Assembly (NCBI GenBank): GCA_029261875.1 | Contig: JAJDAL010000038.1 | Location: forward strand, 1 to 36,807 | DNA length: 36,807 nucleotides | From: Deltaproteobacteria bacterium | GTDB taxonomy: Bacteria; Myxococcota_A; UBA9160; JAJDAL01 | Direction: 5' to 3' | Part shown: positions 24,845 through 33,014 of the stretch, piece after piece | Numbering within the stretch: the stretch's first letter is position 1 | How the letters are laid out: the number at the start of each line of letters is the position of its first letter | The notes under the pieces: model-generated | Seen by the model: only the letters and a program-made list of their open reading frames with translations | What the model was told of the DNA's origin: nothing | The model's database searches: none | Position numbers and translations under genes: made by a program

Positions 24845-26271
24845 GTGCCTCCGGCGTTGTAGGGCGTCTGGGCGCTGCCGCGGCTCTCGCTGGACTTTCG
24901 CTCGGTTGTGCGTTCTTCGGACCGGCGCCGGCCTGGGAGCAACCGGCGCCAGAAGTACACGAAGGGCCGGTGGTGAAAGCTGGAACGCTGCACCGCAGCG
25001 TACTCCCCAACGGGATGAAGATCCTGGTGCTCGAAGATCACCGCTTGCCCCGCATTTCGCTTGGGGTCGTCGTGCGACGCGGCGCGTTGCTCGAAGACAA
25101 TCGCCTCGCGGGCCAGGCTGCCTTCATGACGGAGTTGATGGAGCGCGGCGCCGGTGGCCGCGATGCCCTCGAGCTTGCCGAAGCGGTCGACGCCATGGGG
25201 GCGAGCCTGGGCGTGGGATCCGATTGGGATTCCAGTAGCGTCAGTGTGTCGGGCCTGTCGCGCGATATCGATGCATTGTTCGAGATCCTGGCCGACGTCA
25301 CCCTGCGCCCGACGTTTGCGGAAGCCGAAGTCAAGAAGACGCGAAACGAAACCCTCGCGTCCCTCGAACGCGCCAAGGACAATCCGCGAACCCTCGCGGG
25401 CTGGGAGTTCGCGAAGCAGTTGTACGGGACGCACCGCTTCGGGCTACCCATGGGGGGCAATCCCGAAACCGTCGCACGACTCGACCGCAAGGCCGCCCAA
25501 GCGATTCACAAGCAACTCTTCGTTGCGAGCGACGCCATTTTCGTGGCCTCCGGCGATGTCACGGCTGCGGAGATCGAAGCCAAAGCCGCGACAGCGTTCG
25601 GGGCCTGGGAATCCGGGACCGCTGCCCAGGTGCCGCCGCCACCGCAGGCCTCGGATGCCGAGCGCCGGGTGGTGATCGTGGATCGTCCCGACTTGGGTCA
25701 GGCGACGCTCCTCCTCGGGCACGCCGGGATTTCGCGCACGGAGCCCGAGCGCATTCCCATCGCGCTGATGAACAACGCATTGGGGAGCGGTGGCTTTTCC
25801 TCGCGCTTGATGACGCGGATTCGAGAAGACGAAGGACTCGCCTATTCGGTGTACTCGAACTTCTCCCTGCGCCGCTATCCTGGACCCTTCGTGGTTTCGA
25901 CCGCCACGCGGGCCGCCGAAGTGGGGCGGACCGTGGAGATCGTGATCGAAGAACTCGAGCGCATGCGCGCCGAAGGTCCGACCGCCGAAGAGCTTCGCAA
26001 CGCCCAGACCTACAGCGTGGGGCGCTTCGGGTTGAGTCTCGAAACCTCGGGCGCGGTGGCGGGTTCCCTGGTCGATCTCGACGTCTTTGGACTTCCCGAA
26101 GATTCTCTCGATACCTACCGTGCGCGCGTTCGCGCGGTGGGGCCCGCAGACGTGGCGCGCGCGAGCCAGCGGTTGCATCCCGATCGCCTGGCCATCATCG
26201 CCGTGGGGCCCGCCCAGGCCATGAAGTCCCAGCTCGAAGCCTTCGGGCCGGTGGAAGTCGTCACCCCCTAG
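24841..26271 (+). CDS. M16 family peptidase-like lipoprotein (inactive subunit)
   Basis: A 476-residue M16 homologue. The lipobox LSLGC puts Cys23 as the lipidated residue, so it is membrane-anchored in the periplasm. The zinc motif is lost: where the partner has HLFEH this protein has FMTELMERGAGG, so it should be non-catalytic. The later substrate-binding elements are preserved (NNALGSGGFSSRLMTRIREDEGLAYSVYS, visible as GSGGFSSRL and GLAYSVYS). It probably forms the second half of a heterodimer with the preceding active subunit. The start is GTG 24841 in a GTGA overlap. It ends with TAG directly adjoining the convergent rmuC stop, without a single base between. Confidence 0.93.
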   Translation: MSASGVVGRLGAAAALAGLSLGCAFFGPAPAWEQPAPEVHEGPVVKAGTLHRSVLPNGMKILVLEDHRLPRISLGVVVRRGALLEDNRLAGQAAFMTELMERGAGGRDALELAEAVDAMGASLGVGSDWDSSSVSVSGLSRDIDALFEILADVTLRPTFAEAEVKKTRNETLASLERAKDNPRTLAGWEFAKQLYGTHRFGLPMGGNPETVARLDRKAAQAIHKQLFVASDAIFVASGDVTAAEIEAKAATAFGAWESGTAAQVPPPPQASDAERRVVIVDRPDLGQATLLLGHAGISRTEPERIPIALMNNALGSGGFSSRLMTRIREDEGLAYSVYSNFSLRRYPGPFVVSTATRAAEVGRTVEIVIEELERMRAEGPTAEELRNAQTYSVGRFGLSLETSGAVAGSLVDLDVFGLPEDSLDTYRARVRAVGPADVARASQRLHPDRLAIIAVGPAQAMKSQLEAFGPVEVVTP

Positions 26272-27372
26272 CTACGCGTTTGGGGTCGGGGGCGGTGGTT
26301 CGCCCGGGCCGGTGGTCTCGCGCGGTCTCGCATCGATGGGGTCGAGTCCGCGGGGACTGGGGCGATTCGTATCCCCGAGATCGCGAAGTCGATCGACCTG
26401 GGGCACGAGACGCGTGGTGTAGGAACCGACCGCCGCGTTGTAGTGCTCGACGCTCTTTCGCACGGCGCTTCCCACGCGCTCCAAATGCCCGACGAAATTC
26501 GCCAGACGCCCGTGGAGTTCCTCCGCGACGCTGTGGATTTCTTTCGCGCGCGACGCGACTTGAGATTCGCTCCAACCTCGTGCCACCGCGAACAGCAATG
26601 TGAACAGCGTCATCGGCGTGGCAATTGCGATGCGCTTTTGCAACGCGTACTCGATCAATTGCGGATCGCCCTCGGCCGCGGCGGCGAAGAAACTGTCGTT
26701 GGGGAGGTAGAGGACCGTCAGTTCCAGGGCGTCGCCCAGTAGCGCGGGGTATTCGCGCGCCGCCAATTGATCGATGTGGCGCCGTACGCCCGCCGCATAG
26801 CGGGTGAGGGCGGCTTGACGGTCTTCGCGGCGCGCCGCATCGAGGGCTTCCGCGTACCCACCCAGGGGCGCCTTGGCGTCGACGGCGATCTGGCGATCGC
26901 CGGGCAAATGCACCACCAGGTCGGGTCGCGCGCGACCGTCGCCCACGGTCGGTTGCTCGGAAAAATCACAGTGACGCGCCAAGCCCGCCAACTCCACGCT
27001 GCGCCGCAAGGTCAACTCTCCCCAGCGTCCGCGCAGGTTGGGGGAGGCGAAGACGCGCTCCATCTTCTGGGTTTGCTCCGCCAGGCTGCGCAATTGCTCG
27101 CCGATGCGACCGCTCTCGGACATGCGGCGGCTTTCGAGATGACGAAGCTCTTCGCGTTGGTTCTGCAGGAGCGTCTCGATCGGGCCGAGCAACCCCAGTA
27201 GATCCGCCTCCGCGGATCGGCGCGCCCGTGACAACCGGACCCCGAAACCCACGAGAAGCGCGGTCCCGACCCCTCCCAGAAAAAGACCGAGCAGGAACGG
27301 GAGCATCCATTCCGGGGAAAGAGTCGGTGTAAGGGCTTCCCACCCGTCGAAAGGCATCGCGGAATCCGGCAC
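26272..27372 (-). CDS. rmuC: DNA recombination protein RmuC
   Basis: A protein of about 366 residues. An N-terminal membrane helix (WMLPFLLGLFLGGVGTALLV) is followed by a coiled coil (LLGPIETLLQNQREELRHLESRR) and the RmuC nuclease-like domain: NLRGRWGELTLRR, PDLVVHLPGDRQIAVDAKAPL with the PD-(D/E)xK-like VDAK, and MTLFTLLFAVARGW. RmuC limits sequence inversions at short repeats and is implicated in phage defence. Start choice: GTG 27372 has GGAG 7 bases upstream; ATG 27399 and ATG 27357 are alternatives. The frame could run to 27471, but that would cover the operator palindromes. It shares the upstream region with the divergent TetR gene. Confidence 0.9.
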   Translation of the reverse strand: MPDSAMPFDGWEALTPTLSPEWMLPFLLGLFLGGVGTALLVGFGVRLSRARRSAEADLLGLLGPIETLLQNQREELRHLESRRMSESGRIGEQLRSLAEQTQKMERVFASPNLRGRWGELTLRRSVELAGLARHCDFSEQPTVGDGRARPDLVVHLPGDRQIAVDAKAPLGGYAEALDAARREDRQAALTRYAAGVRRHIDQLAAREYPALLGDALELTVLYLPNDSFFAAAAEGDPQLIEYALQKRIAIATPMTLFTLLFAVARGWSESQVASRAKEIHSVAEELHGRLANFVGHLERVGSAVRKSVEHYNAAVGSYTTRLVPQVDRLRDLGDTNRPSPRGLDPIDARPRETTGPGEPPPPTPNA

Positions 27373-27444
27373 GGCAGCGCTCCGGAGGATTGGGTGCATG
27401 GGGGAGGGGAGCGCAAGAGTAGGCGAAGTGGCCCCCGGCTTGCT

Positions 27445-27462
27445 CCCGACCGATCGGTCGGG
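27445..27462. promoter_or_regulatory. TetR-type operator, site 1 (18-bp perfect palindrome)
   Basis: CCCGACCGATCGGTCGGG is a perfect 18-bp palindrome in the gap between rmuC and the tetR gene. Its form fits TetR-family operators. Its centre is 31 bp, about three helical turns, from that of site 2, so two dimers would bind the same DNA face. Confidence 0.7.
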
Positions 27463-27477
27463 TACCGTCAAGCCGCC

Positions 27478-27491
27478 CGACCGATCGGTCG
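27478..27491. promoter_or_regulatory. TetR-type operator, site 2 (14-bp perfect palindrome)
   Basis: CGACCGATCGGTCG repeats the core of site 1; one flank also matches (CCCGACCGATCGGTCGA at 27476-27492). It lies 48 bp before the TetR start codon and probably covers its promoter. Confidence 0.7.
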
Positions 27492-27539
27492 ATTCATCCC
27501 GGATCGAGGGAACGGGATTCGAGAGGAAGGATTCGAGCC

Positions 27540-28163
27540 ATGGCGGATCCGAACACGCGCGACAAGATCCTGGACGTGGGCGAGGTTCTGTTTGCCCGGC
27601 GCGGCTTTGCAGGCGTGGGAATGCGCGAAGTCGCGGATCGCGTGGGTCTCGGCAAGTCCTCCCTCTTTCACCACTTTCGCAGCAAGGTTCAGCTCTACCT
27701 CGCCGTGCTCGAGCGCGTATTGGCGCGGATCCAAGAACGCGTGGCGCCGGCCCTCAAGGACACGGGCGATCCCTGCGAGCGCCTCGATCGTTACCTCGAC
27801 GCTTTCATCGACGCTCTGGCGGAACACCCCACCACCGCGCGCCTGCTCCTGCGCGGGATTTTCGAAGACGACGATTTCGATGCGGGCACGTTTCCCGAAC
27901 ACCACGTGGAACATCGGCTCGAAGTGATCTTGAGCGATGCCCGGCGTCTGATCGAAGCCGGCGTGGAAGCGGGCGCGTTTCGCGACGTGTCGCCGCCTCA
28001 CATGATGCAGACGTTGATCGGCGCCACGGTCTACCACTTCGCTTCCGGGGAATTCGGCGAGGGTCTATTGGGCCGACCGCTGTTGTCCGCGGAAGCCGTC
28101 GCGCGCCGCAAAGACGAATTGAAAGCTCTTTTGCATAACGGACTCTGGGTGAAGGCCCAGTAA
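27540..28163 (+). CDS. TetR-family transcriptional regulator
   Basis: A 207-residue repressor. The N-terminal helix-turn-helix (residues 6-52) includes RDKILDVGEVLFARRGFAG and VGLGKSSLFHHFRSK, a classic TetR DNA-binding domain. The all-helical ligand domain follows (55-200), with acidic patch FEDDDFDAGTFPEHHVEH around 108-125. The effector is not recognisable; a hydrophobic or acyl ligand is common. Two palindromes upstream suggest autoregulation and possibly control of rmuC. The ATG at 27540 has GAAAGGA-like purines upstream (GAGAGGAAGG). The stop is 13 bp before the diiron protein, so the two are co-transcribed and the diiron protein is the likely main target. Confidence 0.92.
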   Translation: MADPNTRDKILDVGEVLFARRGFAGVGMREVADRVGLGKSSLFHHFRSKVQLYLAVLERVLARIQERVAPALKDTGDPCERLDRYLDAFIDALAEHPTTARLLLRGIFEDDDFDAGTFPEHHVEHRLEVILSDARRLIEAGVEAGAFRDVSPPHMMQTLIGATVYHFASGEFGEGLLGRPLLSAEAVARRKDELKALLHNGLWVKAQ

Positions 28164-28176
28164 GGAGAAGTCTCTC

Positions 28177-29232
28177 GTGGAGAAGCTCATCGCAGATCAC
28201 CGCAAGCGTTTTGCCGATTTCGAAGTCATCGAGTTCGTGGACACGAACGAAATCGAACGGCTGCGCGGACAACTCGACGTCGAAGCGCCTTTGGAGCTGC
28301 AGTGGACCTGGGAGTACGGCAGCGAGGTCGAGGAGCTTCGAAACCTCTACGAGAAGGGCAAGACCAATCAATGGAATGCGGAAACGGACCTCGATTGGTC
28401 GATTCCGGTTTCCAACGGCGAATGGCTCCTGCCCCCGGAGGCGTCGATCCTCGCCATCGGCTGCGCGCTCGCTGGAAAAGATGAAGCGACCCAGAAGGCC
28501 GCCGCCTTCGACGAGCAGGCCTACCTGTTTTCCCAGCTGCTACACGGGGAACAGGCTGCGTTGCAACTGTGCGGTCAGCTCACCAACGCGTGCGGAAAGA
28601 TGGACGAGAAGTGGTACGCGGCCAGCCAGGTCGCCGACGAAGCGCGCCACATCGAAGCGCTTTCGAAATTCCTCTCGCGCAAGATGGGCACCATCTACCC
28701 GATCGGCGCCACCCTCAAGATTCTGCTCGACCGCCTGCTCCAGGCGGACCGTCCGGAAACCAAGATGCTGGGTATGCAGTGTCTGTTCGAAGGCGTGGCC
28801 GTGGGAATCTTCGACGCGATCCGCCAGGAATCCCGCAATCCGTTGATGACGGACATGATTCGCCGCATCGAGCAGGACGAAGCCCGACACGCGGCCTTCG
28901 GCGTGCTTTCCATGCGGCGTTTGGTGCGCGAAGCCCCGCCCGAGCAAATGGAGATGATGGAAGATTGGGCCTTCGGCATCCTCGAAGCCCTCAACGCCAA
29001 CCAGCAACTCGACATGCTCCACCACCTGGCGCCCAAGTACGATCTCGACCCCCAGGCGCTCACGGAAGGCTTCCTCCGCCTGCCGAACTTTGCGGAAATC
29101 AACAGCCTGGCGTTCATGCACACGGTGATCCCGAACCTGCGAAGCCTCGGGTTCATCACGGAACGCACCATCGACGACTACCGCAAGCTGGGCCTGCTCT
29201 ACGAACGCAACCCGGTCGCCGAGGCGAGCTGA
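28177..29232 (+). CDS. Ferritin-like (R2-like) diiron protein
   Basis: A 351-residue helical-bundle protein. A complete carboxylate-bridged diiron set is visible: Glu125 in LHGEQAAL, Glu155 and His158 in ADEARHIEA, Glu205 in LFEGVAVG, and Glu235 and His238 in QDEARHAAF. This is the pattern of ribonucleotide reductase R2-like and related oxidases or oxygenases. The family member is not known to me; with no R1 subunit nearby, an oxidase or hydroxylase on an organic substrate is more likely than nucleotide reduction. The start is GTG 28177 with AAGGAG (28162-28167) overlapping the TetR stop. Control by the adjacent TetR suggests induction by a substrate or a lipid. Confidence 0.9.
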   Translation: MEKLIADHRKRFADFEVIEFVDTNEIERLRGQLDVEAPLELQWTWEYGSEVEELRNLYEKGKTNQWNAETDLDWSIPVSNGEWLLPPEASILAIGCALAGKDEATQKAAAFDEQAYLFSQLLHGEQAALQLCGQLTNACGKMDEKWYAASQVADEARHIEALSKFLSRKMGTIYPIGATLKILLDRLLQADRPETKMLGMQCLFEGVAVGIFDAIRQESRNPLMTDMIRRIEQDEARHAAFGVLSMRRLVREAPPEQMEMMEDWAFGILEALNANQQLDMLHHLAPKYDLDPQALTEGFLRLPNFAEINSLAFMHTVIPNLRSLGFITERTIDDYRKLGLLYERNPVAEAS

Positions 29233-29242
29233 TCCGATTTCG

Positions 29243-30259
29243 CTAGATGCGCGCTGCCGGCTGGCGCCGCGCTGTAGGCTTGCGCTCGGGGCGGTAGCGC
29301 GAAAGCGCGCGTTGATGTTCCGCCGCCACAACGGCTCGCAATTCTTCCGGTTCGAGGACCAGGGCTCCGGATCCGAAGGATAGGATCCAGCTTCGCAATT
29401 CCGGTGTACCGCCCACGTCCAGCGTCAGGTCTACGGAACCGTCTTTGCGTTTGACGATGGATTGGCTCGGGTGCCAGGTGCGCTCTTCGATGTAGATCGC
29501 CCATTCGGCGGTGAAGCGGAGGCGCACGCGCGTGGCCGGTTCGGTCATGACGCCGAACGACGCGGCCGTGTAGGTGTCGAAGTCGAAGTCCTCGGGAATC
29601 TCGAAATGCAGATCCGTTCGGTCGAGGCGCTGGATGCGTTCCACGGCGAAGGTGCGGATTTCGTCGGATTTGTGGTCGCGTCCGATCACGTAGAGGCCGC
29701 CGCTGCGGTACCAGACGCGGTAGGGATCGAGGTCGCGGGTGGCGACGGTGCCCGTGCGGCCGGTCCGGTAGCGCATGCGCAGCGTCCGCCGATCCAAGAC
29801 CGCGTCGCTCAGCTGCGCGATCACGTCGCGGAATTGCGCGTATTGCTTGTGGGGACCGGGCATGACGCGAAAGGTCTCTCCGAGGCGTTCGACGTAGCCC
29901 GCGAGTTCGGGACCCAGGCCCGCGCGGATCTTGGCCTGGGCGGAGAGGATCGAATCGTGGAAAACGGTTCCCTCGAGCACCCGCAACAAATCTTCCGACA
30001 GCACCATGGCGAGGAGTTCGTCCGGCGAGAAGGGAACGTCGCCCATGCGGAAGGTTTCGATGAAGCGGTAGAGAACCCGGCCGTCGCGTTTTTCGCTCAC
30101 GACCGGGAAGCCCGCGAGCATGAGTGCGTCGAGATCGCGGTAGACCGTGCGCCGTACGCAATCGAGTTCGTCCGCGAGGGCGTCGAGGTCGACCCCCACC
30201 CGGCTATGGGCCAGTCGTTGGATCAAACGCCACTGACGAGCGAGCTGCTCTCCGCGCAA
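29243..30259 (-). CDS. WYL-domain transcriptional regulator
   Basis: A 338-residue regulator. The N-terminal HTH (residues about 8-62, including DLDALADELDCVRRTVYRDLDALMLAGFPV) is the HTH_11/DeoR type. A central region leads to the WYL domain (about 145-215), marked by RTLRMRYRTG, LDPYRVWYRSGGLYVIGRDH and IRTFAVERIQRL, then a WCX C-terminal segment (VRLRFTAEWAIYIEE). WYL proteins sense nucleic-acid ligands and often regulate DNA damage or defence genes. The start is TTG 30259, directly after an in-frame stop, supported by GGGAGG (30274-30269) with 9-base spacing. It follows efp by 44 bp on the same strand. Confidence 0.92.
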   Translation of the reverse strand: MRGEQLARQWRLIQRLAHSRVGVDLDALADELDCVRRTVYRDLDALMLAGFPVVSEKRDGRVLYRFIETFRMGDVPFSPDELLAMVLSEDLLRVLEGTVFHDSILSAQAKIRAGLGPELAGYVERLGETFRVMPGPHKQYAQFRDVIAQLSDAVLDRRTLRMRYRTGRTGTVATRDLDPYRVWYRSGGLYVIGRDHKSDEIRTFAVERIQRLDRTDLHFEIPEDFDFDTYTAASFGVMTEPATRVRLRFTAEWAIYIEERTWHPSQSIVKRKDGSVDLTLDVGGTPELRSWILSFGSGALVLEPEELRAVVAAEHQRALSRYRPERKPTARRQPAARI

Positions 30260-30268
30260 CTAGGGCTG

Positions 30269-30274
30269 CCTCCC
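30269..30274 (-). promoter_or_regulatory. Ribosome binding site fixing a TTG start
   Basis: GGGAGG on the minus strand lies 9 bases before TTG 30259. A stop codon immediately precedes that TTG in frame, so no earlier start exists for the WYL regulator. Confidence 0.6.
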
Positions 30275-30303
30275 GCGAACCGAGCGGGTTCGGACCGTTC
30301 GCG

Positions 30304-30867
30304 TCAGTTGACGCGCTCGATGTAGTCGCCGGTTCGCGTGTCGACGCGAATCTTTTCGCCTTCTTTGATGAAAAGCGGGACGTTGACGACGGCGCCGGTT
30401 TCGATGGTGGCGGGTTTCGTGGCTCCCGAGGCGGTGTCGCCCTTCAATCCGGGCTCGCACTCGGAGACGGTGGCGACGATGAACTGCGGGAGTTCGATGT
30501 TGATGGGATTGCCGCGCCAGAAGAGCACGTCGACGTCGAGGTTCTCCTGGAGAAACTGCTTGGCGTCGCCCACTTGTTCCACGGAAAACGGGATCTGGTC
30601 GTAGGTCTTCGTGTCCATGAAGACCAACTGTTCGCCGTCCGCGTACAGAAACTGCATTTTGGTTTCCGAAACGTCGGGTTCTTGAACCTTCTCGCCGGAG
30701 CGGAAGGTCTTTTCGAAGATCCGCCCGGTCCGCAGGTTCTTGAGCTTGGTGCGCACGAAGGCGCCGCCCTTGCCGGGTTTCACGTGTTGGAAGTAGACGA
30801 TGGTGAACGGATCGTCGTCGATCTCGATCTTGAGCCCGTTTTTGAATTGCGATGTGTCGATTGCCAT
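30304..30867 (-). CDS. efp: Elongation factor P
   Basis: A 187-residue, three-domain translation factor that relieves ribosome stalling at polyproline stretches. Domain I (1-65) carries the tip loop KPGKGGAF, whose Lys33 is the residue modified in Lys-type EF-P. The middle and C-terminal OB domains contain MDTKTYDQIPFS and VNVPLFIKEGEKIRVDTRTGDYIERVN, with TRTGDYIERV as the family end. The modifying enzyme is not in the window. The ATG at 30867 follows the epimerase by 17 bp, so it shares the parA transcript. The length and motifs are fully normal. Confidence 0.97.
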   Translation of the reverse strand: MAIDTSQFKNGLKIEIDDDPFTIVYFQHVKPGKGGAFVRTKLKNLRTGRIFEKTFRSGEKVQEPDVSETKMQFLYADGEQLVFMDTKTYDQIPFSVEQVGDAKQFLQENLDVDVLFWRGNPINIELPQFIVATVSECEPGLKGDTASGATKPATIETGAVVNVPLFIKEGEKIRVDTRTGDYIERVN

Positions 30868-30884
30868 GGGACGCGGAATCTACA

Positions 30885-31895
30885 CTACGCCGGTGAAGTT
30901 TCCAGGCGCAATCCCCCGTCGCCGGCCCGCGACAGCCCGATTTGATATTGGGGACGAAATCCCAGTTCGCGTTCTGCCCGCGTAGTGTCCAGGGTGAAGC
31001 CGTAGCGGAGCTGGGGGCAGTCCCGGGTGCGCGGGGTGTCGGCGCCGAGCCAGTGGCTGGCGGAGGAGGCGGCGCGCAGGAACCCGCGGGGTACGGAGAG
31101 GCTCGGCCGCCCGGTCCAGCGCCCCAGGACCGACAGGGGAATCGCCTGGGCGCCCGCCACGTTGAAGATTCCCGGGTGTTCCGTGTGGACAGCGGATTGA
31201 ATGGCTTTGGCGACATCCTTGTCGGACACGAGCGCGCACAGGGGGTCGAAGCCCAGGGGGCGCAATCGCAACCCGGGAGAGCCGGATAGCCAGGGGTTCA
31301 TGTAGATGAACCCGCCTGTGGCGACGACCGTGGGTGCGCGCAACAGCACCACGCGGATGCGTTGGTTGCCGATCTCGCTGTGGAACAGCATGTCCGAATC
31401 GATCCAACTGCGGACTTCGGGCTGGACTTCGGGATCGAGGTCCAGCTCGCTCTCCTCGTCCAGTCGGTTGGCGTTGCCCGGTTGCAGGCGATACACGAAC
31501 GCGCTCCCGAGGGCGATCACGCTGCGGATCGAACTCGCTTCGAGGCAATTCTGGAGCACCAGGCGCGCTTCGGCGGTGCGGGGCGGCAGGCCCGCCACCA
31601 TGGGGAGCGAGGCTCCATCGGACACACCGTGCTGGGGGACGTAGATCAGCGTGTCGATGCTCGCTTCGCGAAAGCGGCTCGAATGAAAGAAGTCGGACAC
31701 CGGACGGTGCTTTGCCATGTCGATGCGCACGTAACTGAGCTTGGGCGGGTTCCCGGACAGGAAACGATCGAAGGCGCGCGGCGGCGTTCCGGAACCCAGT
31801 GCGAGGATGCTCTCGACGTCTTCGTCGTGGACCAGGGTCTTGACGACGCGTCGACCGATGGGTTCGTCCGAGTGGGTGACGAGGACGTGGGCCAT
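30885..31895 (-). CDS. NAD-dependent epimerase/dehydratase-like SDR
   Basis: A 336-residue extended SDR-like protein. The N-terminal Rossmann start is atypical (VLVTHSDEPIGRRVVKTLV replaces GxxGxxG with T-H-S-D-E-P-I-G), so cofactor binding may be weakened. Later elements include IDTLIYVPQHG, a SVIALGSAFVYRL strand with Ser and Tyr near the usual catalytic positions, LLRAPTVVATGG and FNVAGAQAIPLSVLG. The active-site Tyr-x3-Lys is not obvious. The substrate is unknown. It starts at an ATG that directly abuts the acyltransferase stop, and efp follows after 17 bp. Its presence between a lipid acyltransferase and efp suggests lipid or envelope work, by position only. Confidence 0.82.
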   Translation of the reverse strand: MAHVLVTHSDEPIGRRVVKTLVHDEDVESILALGSGTPPRAFDRFLSGNPPKLSYVRIDMAKHRPVSDFFHSSRFREASIDTLIYVPQHGVSDGASLPMVAGLPPRTAEARLVLQNCLEASSIRSVIALGSAFVYRLQPGNANRLDEESELDLDPEVQPEVRSWIDSDMLFHSEIGNQRIRVVLLRAPTVVATGGFIYMNPWLSGSPGLRLRPLGFDPLCALVSDKDVAKAIQSAVHTEHPGIFNVAGAQAIPLSVLGRWTGRPSLSVPRGFLRAASSASHWLGADTPRTRDCPQLRYGFTLDTTRAERELGFRPQYQIGLSRAGDGGLRLETSPA

Positions 31896-33014
31896 CTAGC
31901 GGTTGCGATCGATCAACAATTGCACCGAGCGGCGCACTTGTTTGGCGAGGTAGCGAACCAAGCGGCTGTCGTCGGCACCCTCCGGGCCGAAGCGTTCGTG
32001 GAAGTGCAGCGGTTCGCCGTACACGATCTTGTAGGAAACCGGGTAAGGGAGCAGCCCCGCGGGCCCGAACCACGGGAAGGTTGGCGTGATGGGAAGCATG
32101 GGCAGGCCGAGGCGCTTGGCCAGCGGCTTCATGTCGTAGAGGATGGGTGCCTGGTCGTCGCTGCCCAGGAACGCCATGGGGACGATCGGGGTCTGGGTCC
32201 GAAGCGCATGCTCGATGAAGCCCACGCGAAAAGGCTGGACGCGGTAGCGCTGGGTCACGTTCTTCGTGATGCCATCCATGCCTTCGGGAAATACCAACAC
32301 GAATTGGCCGTCGGCGAGTAGCTCGTTGAAGTTCTCGCGCGTGCCGACGATCTGCCCGACCCGGGCGTAGAAGACGTTCACCCACGGCAAGCTTCCCGCC
32401 CAGCGATCGACGATGGTGCGCAGCAAGCGCGGGGGATCCGTGTGCATCAAGATGTCGATGATCCCCATGGCGCCGTCGAAGGGCAGCAAGCCGCCGTGGT
32501 TGCCCGCCAGAATGGCCGCACCTTCCTTGGGAAGGTTCTCGTGCCCCTGGCTCTTGACCCGGAAGTAAAACCGGTAGAGCGCGTAGAAGAGCGGGAACAC
32601 GTTGCGCGTGACTTCGGGAGAAAATCCGAAGCGATCGTACGGGGCTCCCCGGGACACGAGTTCCTGGAGCGCGACCAGGCGTTTGCGTTCGTCGGGTCCC
32701 AGCAGCCGATCGATCAAGCCCGCCGGCGCAGGGAGCTCGACCTCGGCCAGATTCGGTGTTCGCGAATGTTTGCGGCGCGGAGGCGCTCCGGCGATGTGGG
32801 GGCGAGGCCGCTCGCGTTCGCGCGGCCGCGGCCGCGCGGGTTCCGGGAGCGGTTCGAACCCCAGACGTTCGAGGTGTTCGACGAAGTTATCCGTGGAATC
32901 GCCCAGGTCGAAGGGGTCGCGAACCAAAGCGACGTTCTTGTCGCCGCGTTGCACCGTGACGAGCTCTTCATCGGGATCGGCATCGAGCAACAAACGCGGG
33001 ATTTGTTCCGTCAT
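31896..33014 (-). CDS. Lysophospholipid-type acyltransferase with N-terminal extension
   Basis: A 372-residue PlsC/MGAT-like acyltransferase. The acyltransferase domain occupies roughly 135-365: NHGGLLPFDG (His173 and Asp180, an H-x6-D form known in the MGAT-like subgroup instead of H-x4-D), ARVGQIVGTRENF, VFPEGMDG (242-248, the EG motif) and VPMAFLGSDDQAP. The first 130 residues are unusual: an acidic start, an LVRDPFDLGDSTDNFVEHLERLGFEP segment (seen in parts: FVEHLERLGF), then an Arg/Pro-rich linker RPRPRERERPRPH (61-73). It would acylate a lysolipid or glycerolipid at the inner membrane. The ATG at 33014 overlaps the parA stop by 4 bp; the epimerase starts directly after its own stop. Confidence 0.9.
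   Translation of the reverse strand: MTEQIPRLLLDADPDEELVTVQRGDKNVALVRDPFDLGDSTDNFVEHLERLGFEPLPEPARPRPRERERPRPHIAGAPPRRKHSRTPNLAEVELPAPAGLIDRLLGPDERKRLVALQELVSRGAPYDRFGFSPEVTRNVFPLFYALYRFYFRVKSQGHENLPKEGAAILAGNHGGLLPFDGAMGIIDILMHTDPPRLLRTIVDRWAGSLPWVNVFYARVGQIVGTRENFNELLADGQFVLVFPEGMDGITKNVTQRYRVQPFRVGFIEHALRTQTPIVPMAFLGSDDQAPILYDMKPLAKRLGLPMLPITPTFPWFGPAGLLPYPVSYKIVYGEPLHFHERFGPEGADDSRLVRYLAKQVRRSVQLLIDRNR

Noticed and set aside
27373..27471. RmuC start at 27471
   Set aside because: The extra residues are not family-like and the region holds a TetR operator; GTG 27372 has a Shine-Dalgarno sequence.
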